64,000 nt of DNA from positions 1 to 64,000 of the forward strand of contig VWPU01014838.1 of NCBI GenBank assembly GCA_013398955.1. Direction: 5' to 3'. Position 1 is the stretch's first letter. Each line of letters opens with the position of its first letter. The notes beneath the pieces were generated by a model. It searched no databases, was not told the origin of the DNA, and saw nothing but the letters and a program-made list of their open reading frames with translations. This DNA comes from Callaeas wilsoni. Its lineage: Eukaryota > Chordata > Aves > Passeriformes > Callaeidae. Below are positions 63,601 to 64,000 of this stretch, one piece after another. The translations under genes and the position numbers were made by a program.

Positions 63601-63907
63601 AAGAGATTGGTTCAGGAGTCATTCTCATCAATCTGATCTCTATAATAATTCTCGTTTTTCTGGGCATAGTGTCAGTCACTCTGGATATAGTGTGTTACTT
63701 ATTGAAAGATGCAAACTCCAGTTCACAAAGACAGCCATGTAGTGGTTTTTATTAACCATACCAGGCTTTCGAGGACTTTAAAACTCACCCCTGCTACCTG
63801 TGCTTTCTCACAGAAGAAATGAACAGTTATCCTTCACCTGAACTTCAAGAAGATTGTGAAAACTTGGATCGGGGAGACATACAACAGGAAGCATCTGTGA
63901 CTGAAAG
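24565..63907 (+). CDS. COL6A4: Collagen VI alpha4/5/6-type chain, likely alpha4, partial at 3' end
   Basis: Extracellular-matrix collagen VI subunit; family members assemble into triple-helical monomers, disulphide-linked dimers and tetramers, and beaded microfibrils. I define 29 exons (listed separately) totalling 3,095 coding nt, open throughout, for 1,031 codons plus 2 nt. Layout if exon 1 joins exon 2: signal peptide 1-22, N1 A domain 23-212, cysteine-rich linker 213-228, triple helix 229 to about 564, C1 about 590-765, C2 about 795-1000, unique tail from 1001. The helix length (about 336), the C-C-x-x-x-C-x-C linker and the helix Cys50 fit alpha4/5/6. I favour alpha4 over alpha5/alpha6 from remembered similarity in C1 (ALDMS, ESNCPTGARV) and C2 (RVALVQQ); no alignment was run. 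Six of seven N-terminal A domains are missing or decayed. The 3' end is outside the window; mouse alpha4 ends in a Kunitz domain, which would lie downstream if conserved. Confidence 0.75.
25601..26109 (+). pseudogene. Relic von Willebrand A-domain exon 1 (N5/N6-like)
   Basis: Acceptor-like catatttcttcag precedes 25601. Pieces of an A domain follow in the right order. The first frame has IFLVEGSWSIGTKNF (decayed MIDAS DxSxS), HVGVIQHSN, TEFLLNTFYNK, an in-frame TAG, then GGTKTGRSLQFMLENHFVA. A second frame has ALRSNGIYVF near 25951. A third frame has FTVENLDALKNIKNNV ending at a Cys codon near 26106. At least one internal stop, two frame changes and loss of about 15 residues after NFK show that it cannot be coding. 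The ending resembles the N5 domain of alpha6-type chains, but exact domain identity is uncertain. Confidence 0.75.
27040..27530 (+). pseudogene. Relic von Willebrand A-domain exon 2 (N3-like)
   Basis: Starts with KADLF then a stop where a domain would read KADLxFLVD. A VVFLCVVFTQR segment sits where the RVGVVQ strand belongs. From 27292 a 60-codon open piece holds FVIRNLLRK, RLFVTIAEP (in place of xxVTITDGEP, MIDAS Asp lost), SEILNT and GVGGQNEELNL, in the order of an A domain. It ends with a GGLQ motif near 27520, resembling the end of the N3 domain of alpha6. Internal stops (for example tga near 27055) and frame shifts rule out function. Total span suits a single 500-600 bp A-domain exon. 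Confidence 0.65.
28600..29480 (+). pseudogene. Relic von Willebrand A-domain exon 3 (N2-like)
   Basis: SDIF then LAIKSRSM (frame slip) near 28607 marks the domain start. HNDDPSEMKLFLEVFG followed by a stop lies at 28726-28776, equivalent to the QYSDDPxxxFxL strand. After about 300 bp, longer than expected and so carrying an insertion, the C-terminal half appears at 29085-29300: GINHVTLFVII, SITEAAITIRQ, VMTFHVGNAASLS, matching the VxLLVLTDG...AA..LR..G..IF.VG pattern. A stretch near 29350-29410 in another frame (FFVV...QLVAKLMETF) fits the final helix. It sits directly upstream of the intact N1 exon, so N2 by position. Confidence 0.6.
29698..30041 (+). CDS. COL6A4: Collagen VI exon 2: N1 A domain, first half
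   Basis: Acceptor with a long T tract ending ttttcag; donor gtaact. It codes for residues 23-137 starting ECNIDLSIAIDIS. The metal-site motif is DISRH rather than DxSxS, so metal binding is probably lost. Two cysteines (ECNID, NTSCNA) and N-glycosylation sequons NTS and NVTS are present. The pattern, with LLQMKS near the middle and DTYLNADFLQAL near the end, corresponds segment by segment to the N1 domain of alpha6-type chains, which is likewise split over several exons. It begins in phase 1, compatible with exon 1. The exon has 344 open nt despite decayed domains just upstream. Confidence 0.93.
30158..30400 (-). mobile_element. CR1 LINE fragment in intron 2
   Basis: Plus strand begins with the reverse-complement CR1 3' end 'aatcacagaatggtaaagttt' and continues through 'ctggagcaggctgtccagggc' and 'gcctgtgccagtgctcagtcac'. 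Antisense to the gene, 5'-truncated. Confidence 0.8.
30537..30586. repeat. Near-perfect 21-bp inverted repeat (hairpin)
   Basis: Arms 30537-30557 and 30566-30586 are complementary except for one G:A-type mismatch, with an 8-base loop (actcttat). It lies in intron 2 just downstream of the CR1 fragment. No function is evident. Confidence 0.8.
30602..33089. other. Intron 2 remainder
   Basis: AT-rich intron without a recognised exon or dispersed repeat, apart from the local tandem duplication at 32234-32286. Open frames here (for example minus 32326-32709, 127 aa) have no domain support. Confidence 0.5.
32234..32286 (+). repeat. Tandem duplication, period 27 bp
   Basis: gattttaagtcattaccatt recurs at 32235 and 32262, each followed by ggag. 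Two nearly identical 27-bp copies, intronic. Confidence 0.9.
33090..33168 (+). CDS. COL6A4: Collagen VI exon 3: N1 A domain, central strand
   Basis: Acceptor ttcctgacag, donor gtatca. It codes for VLLVFSDGLDD then a helix rich in Lys/Ala and FKG across the junction. VxxFSDGLDD is the N1 equivalent of the VxxITDG strand and keeps the Asp. Phase 0 in, phase 1 out. Confidence 0.93.
33750..33895 (+). CDS. COL6A4: Collagen VI exon 4: N1 A domain, end
   Basis: Acceptor atgttgaag, donor gtaagt. It codes for residues 164-212, LDALLLVGLDN to ANILQRNL, with the FGRGFGYNEPLSVG segment equivalent to FGKGFEYRTQLSIG of alpha6. An NLT sequon is present. This completes the only intact N-terminal A domain. 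Confidence 0.93.
33990..34082 (+). CDS. COL6A4: Collagen VI exon 5: Cys linker and start of triple helix
   Basis: Acceptor tttttcag, donor gtagga. It codes for DTVAERKCCNVICKCLGENG: four cysteines (C-C-x-x-x-C-x-C) directly before the first Gly-X-Y triplets, as in alpha6-type chains. The helix begins at residue 229 (GEN GDR GAR GNP GRK). Confidence 0.95.
34083..35432. other. Intron 5
   Basis: 1.35 kb AT-rich intron. No exon-like segment or named repeat seen. Confidence 0.5.
35433..35486 (+). CDS. COL6A4: Collagen VI exon 6: triple helix
   Basis: 54 nt, six perfect Gly-X-Y triplets (helix 16-33) between acceptor ggtttttag and donor gtaagt. 54 nt is the ancestral fibrillar-collagen exon size. 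Confidence 0.95.
35958..36029 (+). CDS. COL6A4: Collagen VI exon 7: triple helix with Cys50
   Basis: 72 nt, eight triplets (helix 34-57). GDRGCPG places a cysteine at helix position 50. In alpha3 to alpha6 chains a cysteine at this position is described as bridging in tetramer assembly. The donor is gcaagt after AAG, a GC-AG intron; the acceptor is tttcttag. Confidence 0.94.
36507..36533 (+). CDS. COL6A4: Collagen VI exon 8: triple helix, 27 nt
   Basis: GARGYRGSQ, three triplets (helix 58-66), between acceptor caatttcag and donor gtatgt. Too short to be found by open-frame length, but splice sites and phase fit exactly. A 2.45 kb intron follows. Confidence 0.92.
36534..38986. other. Intron 8
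   Basis: 2.45 kb AT-rich intron with no Gly-X-Y exon in any frame that I could find and no named repeat. The triplet register and helix length do not require another exon here. Confidence 0.5.
38987..39031 (+). CDS. COL6A4: Collagen VI exon 9: triple helix
   Basis: 45 nt, five triplets (helix 67-81), GEHGESGFDGTDGEQ. Acceptor ttgctacag, donor gtaatc. Confidence 0.94.
39263..39316 (+). CDS. COL6A4: Collagen VI exon 10: triple helix
   Basis: 54 nt, six triplets (helix 82-99), starting GERGFPGPSGEKG. Acceptor ctgagtctag, donor gtgaag. Confidence 0.94.
39548..39610 (+). CDS. COL6A4: Collagen VI exon 11: triple helix with RGD
   Basis: 63 nt, seven triplets (helix 100-120). It ends GLRGDH, an RGD at residues 345-347. 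Alpha6 has GLRGD at the same place, so it is a candidate integrin contact when the helix is unfolded. Acceptor tgaatttag, donor gtaagt. Confidence 0.94.
39901..39959 (-). mobile_element. CR1 3' end, left part of an interrupted copy
   Basis: Plus strand 'tcatagaatcatagaatggc' and 'gaccttaaagatcatc' is the reverse complement of the CR1 terminus. It breaks at 39959, where an LTR begins, and resumes at 40409. Confidence 0.85.
39960..40408 (-). mobile_element. Solo LTR nested inside a CR1
   Basis: 449-bp inverted copy of the LTR at 9239-9684: the same ends (tga...ggcatca), the same octamer-like 'atttgcatatcagagg' region and the same U5-side 'ggtcagcctctac' segment read on minus. gttc lies on both sides (39956-39959 and 40409-40412), a likely 4-bp target duplication. 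Sense strand is antisense to the collagen gene. Confidence 0.8.
40409..40490 (-). mobile_element. CR1 fragment, right part of the interrupted copy
   Basis: 'ggggcagggacacctcac' and 'atagaccaggctg' continue the CR1 reverse complement exactly where 39959 stops. The right limit is uncertain. Confidence 0.75.
40491..41191. other. Remainder of intron 11
   Basis: Non-coding, no repeat named and no further exon. The short minus-strand frames here are not supported. Confidence 0.5.
41192..41257 (+). CDS. COL6A4: Collagen VI exon 12: triple helix with interruption
   Basis: 66 nt, 22 residues (helix 121-142). The repeat is broken at GANNNVTGPKG (extra residues between glycines) and again near GNLASQ. 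Alpha6 is also imperfect at the corresponding GAPGVDSSIEGP, so this is a conserved flexible site rather than decay. The NVT is an N-glycosylation sequon. Acceptor ctttttcag, donor gtaagc. Confidence 0.92.
42034..42087 (+). CDS. COL6A4: Collagen VI exon 13: triple helix
   Basis: 54 nt, six triplets starting GDPGPHGVQG. Acceptor gttttgcag, donor gtaaga. Confidence 0.94.
43035..43070 (+). CDS. COL6A4: Collagen VI exon 14: triple helix, 36 nt
   Basis: GAAGRRGPPGVK, four triplets. Acceptor ccttcctag, donor gtgagt. It is followed by the longest helix intron (4.7 kb). Confidence 0.94.
43071..47787. other. Intron 14, largest helix intron
   Basis: 4.7 kb. No extra Gly-X-Y exon seen. It includes a probable LTR near 46200-46500, a (TTG)n run near 46990-47005, and an LTR-like stretch near 43820-44300 with a TATA-like and an AATAAA signal that I cannot assign. 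The plus-strand open frames at 45643-46003 and 46599-46781 have no recognisable domain. Confidence 0.5.
46200..46500 (+). mobile_element. Possible LTR 3' half
   Basis: Order of signals typical of an LTR: ccaatcaccc (CAAT-like) near 46305, tatataaatgg near 46357, aataaataat near 46380, then a pyrimidine-rich U5-like block to about 46470. No paired copy in the window and no clear termini, so the call rests on signal order only. Confidence 0.35.
47788..47850 (+). CDS. COL6A4: Collagen VI exon 15: triple helix
   Basis: 63 nt, seven triplets, GEQGDLGETGYSGETG and on. Acceptor gttctggcag, donor gtaact. 63 nt is the standard repeat exon of collagen VI helices and recurs in exons 16-18, 21 and 22. 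Confidence 0.94.
48636..48698 (+). CDS. COL6A4: Collagen VI exon 16: triple helix
   Basis: 63 nt, seven triplets, proline-rich (GPRGPQGIRGPPGPQG). Acceptor tttacatcag. The donor gttagc is weaker than its neighbours. Confidence 0.93.
49370..49432 (+). CDS. COL6A4: Collagen VI exon 17: triple helix
   Basis: 63 nt, seven triplets starting GSLGTPGSPGSVG. Acceptor cttattacag, donor gtagag. Confidence 0.94.
49433..51033. other. Intron 17
   Basis: 1.6 kb intron containing the CR1 fragment at 49803-50050. The rest shows no exon or named repeat. Confidence 0.5.
49803..50050 (-). mobile_element. CR1 LINE fragment in intron 17
   Basis: Plus strand starts 'gaatcacagaatatgtcatc' and includes 'gggagcctgtcccagtgacc' and 'cttgggtgaagaactttttcc', the reverse-complement CR1 3' region. 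Antisense to the gene. Confidence 0.85.
51034..51096 (+). CDS. COL6A4: Collagen VI exon 18: triple helix
   Basis: 63 nt, seven triplets, GEPGDPGEKGLVGPPG and on; alpha6 has GEPGDLGEKGAVG here. Acceptor ttataacag, donor gtgagt. Confidence 0.95.
51529..51579 (+). CDS. COL6A4: Collagen VI exon 19: triple helix with one-residue slip
   Basis: 51 nt, 17 residues. GRDAYGPEG contains Gly-X-X-X-X-Gly spacing one residue off the triplet register. Alpha6 shows a related interruption (GSPGYGSVG) at the equivalent place. Acceptor cccacacag, donor gtaagt. Confidence 0.92.
51580..53100. other. Intron 19
   Basis: 1.5 kb AT-rich intron without a recognised feature. Confidence 0.5.
53101..53136 (+). CDS. COL6A4: Collagen VI exon 20: triple helix, 36 nt
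   Basis: GESGFIGYPGPQ, four triplets. Acceptor cttttcatag, donor gtatga. Only 127 bp separates it from the next exon. Confidence 0.94.
53264..53326 (+). CDS. COL6A4: Collagen VI exon 21: triple helix
   Basis: 63 nt, seven triplets, GEEGDQGIPGAEGPKG and on. Acceptor aattttcag, donor gtaaga. Confidence 0.95.
53640..53702 (+). CDS. COL6A4: Collagen VI exon 22: triple helix
   Basis: 63 nt, seven triplets, GNVGTPGSLGDPGDQG and on. Acceptor ctatttttag, donor gtaatt into a T-rich intron. Confidence 0.94.
53703..56001. other. Intron 22
   Basis: 2.3 kb intron. Apart from the AT-rich simple repeat at 54039-54110, nothing is recognised. Minus-strand frames at 55051-55422 and 55440-55844 (123 and 134 aa) carry no domain signature and have no splice or start context. 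Confidence 0.5.
54039..54110. repeat. AT-rich simple repeat (TTTAA)n-like
   Basis: About 70 bases of T runs and aattt units (aatttaatttaatttaattt). Low-complexity, likely length-variable. Confidence 0.9.
56002..56037 (+). CDS. COL6A4: Collagen VI exon 23: end of triple helix
   Basis: GAKGPVGTILME: the last triplets (helix ends about residue 564) running into the non-collagenous region, as in the GARGKMISAGLPG region of relatives. Acceptor ttgtttcag, donor gtaaga. The helix total of about 336 residues equals the collagen VI norm. Confidence 0.9.
56910..56946 (+). CDS. COL6A4: Collagen VI exon 24: post-helix cysteine linker
   Basis: PCELVKFTRKNC, corresponding to the TCELIQYVRDR segment of alpha6. 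Two cysteines near the helix end could bridge chains. Acceptor gaacccacag, donor gtaagt, phase 1 out. Confidence 0.88.
57512..57523 (+). CDS. COL6A4: Collagen VI exon 25: 12-nt microexon
   Basis: CATGCTCATCAG between acceptor cttccttccag and donor gtaagc. In phase it reads (P)CSS then the first base of the next codon. It adds a cysteine before the C1 domain. It is accepted because both splice sites are strong and the phases match on both sides. Confidence 0.8.
57633..58120 (+). CDS. COL6A4: Collagen VI exon 26: C1 A domain
   Basis: Acceptor cgatatacag, donor gtaagt. 488 nt code for residues 584-746: TCPAYPTEVVFALDMSDD, then NCPTGARVSVVSF, GAAMRFVARNVFKR, VALFFANG and LDITPVVIAF. This is the C1 A domain next to the helix. 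The metal site is DMSDD in place of DxSxS and FFANG in place of xxTDG, so it is likely metal-independent. FERMRN, RSSGKRNIGAAMRF and VPNVRRAFS match alpha6 and alpha4 C1 closely. Confidence 0.95.
58121..59957. other. Intron 26
   Basis: 1.8 kb AT-rich intron between the two C1 exons. Nothing recognised. Confidence 0.5.
59958..60048 (+). CDS. COL6A4: Collagen VI exon 27: end of C1 and C1-C2 linker
   Basis: Acceptor aaaacacag, donor gtaaga. It codes for IDGTRRFQLFIW, then ITYCTLCFG, matching IDDTGTFQVIVV and RCTFCYD of alpha6. The paired cysteines form the linker seen before C2 in this family. Phase 0 in, phase 1 out. Confidence 0.92.
61088..62220 (-). mobile_element. Solo ERVL-type LTR, near full length
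   Basis: Plus strand runs from TG at 61088 (tgtagtgggttgaccc) to CA at 62220, 1,133 bp, with flanks gattt and gatct as a probable 5-bp target duplication with one change. Internal landmarks ('gggcaaaacaaact', repeated gctccagcctgggctcc units, 'ggcattggctctgctggacatgg') match an avian ERVL LTR family; I believe the sense strand is minus, that is antisense to the collagen gene. It contains no retroviral coding region. The 173-aa plus frame at 61428-61949 is repeat-derived. It lies wholly in the intron before the C2 exon. Confidence 0.8.
62310..62981 (+). CDS. COL6A4: Collagen VI exon 28: C2 A domain
   Basis: Acceptor ttcctctctag, donor gtaagt. 672 nt code for residues 777-1000: KCNPRTNCE linker, then DITYIMDSSRSISSEEF (intact DxSxS), RVALVQQAPRGFLP, EFDLVTYSN, LQWTVENVF, IFTIVGSKTS and LRAKCQG-like SLGAKCQGFTLFTLALG. 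The Thr and second Asp of a full metal site are not evident (VGSK in place of TDG). RVALVQQ is one reason for preferring alpha4. An ERVL-type LTR ends 89 bp upstream of this exon. Confidence 0.95.
62982..63813. other. Intron 28
   Basis: 832-bp intron, no repeat or additional exon seen. Confidence 0.5.
63814..63907 (+). CDS. COL6A4: Collagen VI exon 29: start of C-terminal unique region
   Basis: Acceptor ctttctcacag, donor gttgga (weak). It codes for EEMNSYPSPELQEDCENL, then DRGDIQQEAS, phase 2 out. NxYPxPxLxxxC after C2 matches the post-C2 start of alpha5 (NQYPPPMLEDAC). An RGD lies at 1020-1022 in non-collagenous sequence. The gene continues past the window edge. Confidence 0.85.
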
Positions 63908-64000
63908 GTTGGAAATTGCCTATTTAACTTTCTGAGTGTGTACCTTTGAATGTAAGATTTCTCCCTTTGGGTTAGTGGTTACATTAAAAGTAGTTGTAAT

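Noticed and set aside
1..64000. tRNA, rRNA, CRISPR or prokaryotic-type operons
   Set aside because: Nothing of the kind seen; intron-exon structure and CR1/LTR content are vertebrate.

Overview
The window is vertebrate genomic DNA, almost certainly from a bird. CR1 LINE fragments occur throughout, and the long terminal repeats resemble endogenous-retrovirus LTR families that I know from passerine and other neoavian genomes. The only gene I can support lies on the plus strand in the right-hand 40 kb. It runs from about 24.57 kb off the right edge.

That gene encodes a collagen VI chain of the alpha4/alpha5/alpha6 class, and I judge it most likely COL6A4. I could define 29 exons by hand from splice sites and reading frame: a signal-peptide exon (24565-24644), the single von Willebrand A domain next to the triple helix (N1, three exons plus linker, 29698-34082), 19 Gly-X-Y exons (35433-56037) with a helix of about 336 residues, two small linker exons, the C1 A domain (57633-60048), the C2 A domain (62310-62981) and the start of a C-terminal unique region (63814-63907). 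Together they give 3,095 nt with no stop and a consistent frame (1,031 codons plus 2 nt). A cysteine sits at position 50 of the helix, as known for alpha3 to alpha6.

The notable feature is what is missing. Known alpha4-6 chains carry seven N-terminal A domains (N7 to N1), and here only N1 is intact. Between the signal-peptide exon and N1 I find at least three decayed A-domain exons (25601-26109, about 27040-27530 and about 28600-29480), with in-frame stops, frameshifts and internal deletions or insertions. The signal exon ends in phase 1 and N1 starts in the matching phase, so direct splicing keeps the frame. The predicted product has the alpha1/alpha2(VI) layout (one N domain, helix, two C domains), derived from an alpha4-type ancestor by exon decay.

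The left 24.5 kb opens on a CpG-rich edge (1-100), presumably a promoter of an unseen gene. The rest holds CR1 and L3-like LINE fragments and LTRs but no recognisable coding exon. Introns hold further CR1 pieces, one LTR nested in a CR1, a probable solo ERVL-type LTR 89 bp upstream of the C2 exon, a 21-bp-arm hairpin and a short tandem duplication. All coordinates come from reading by eye; no alignment or repeat library was run.
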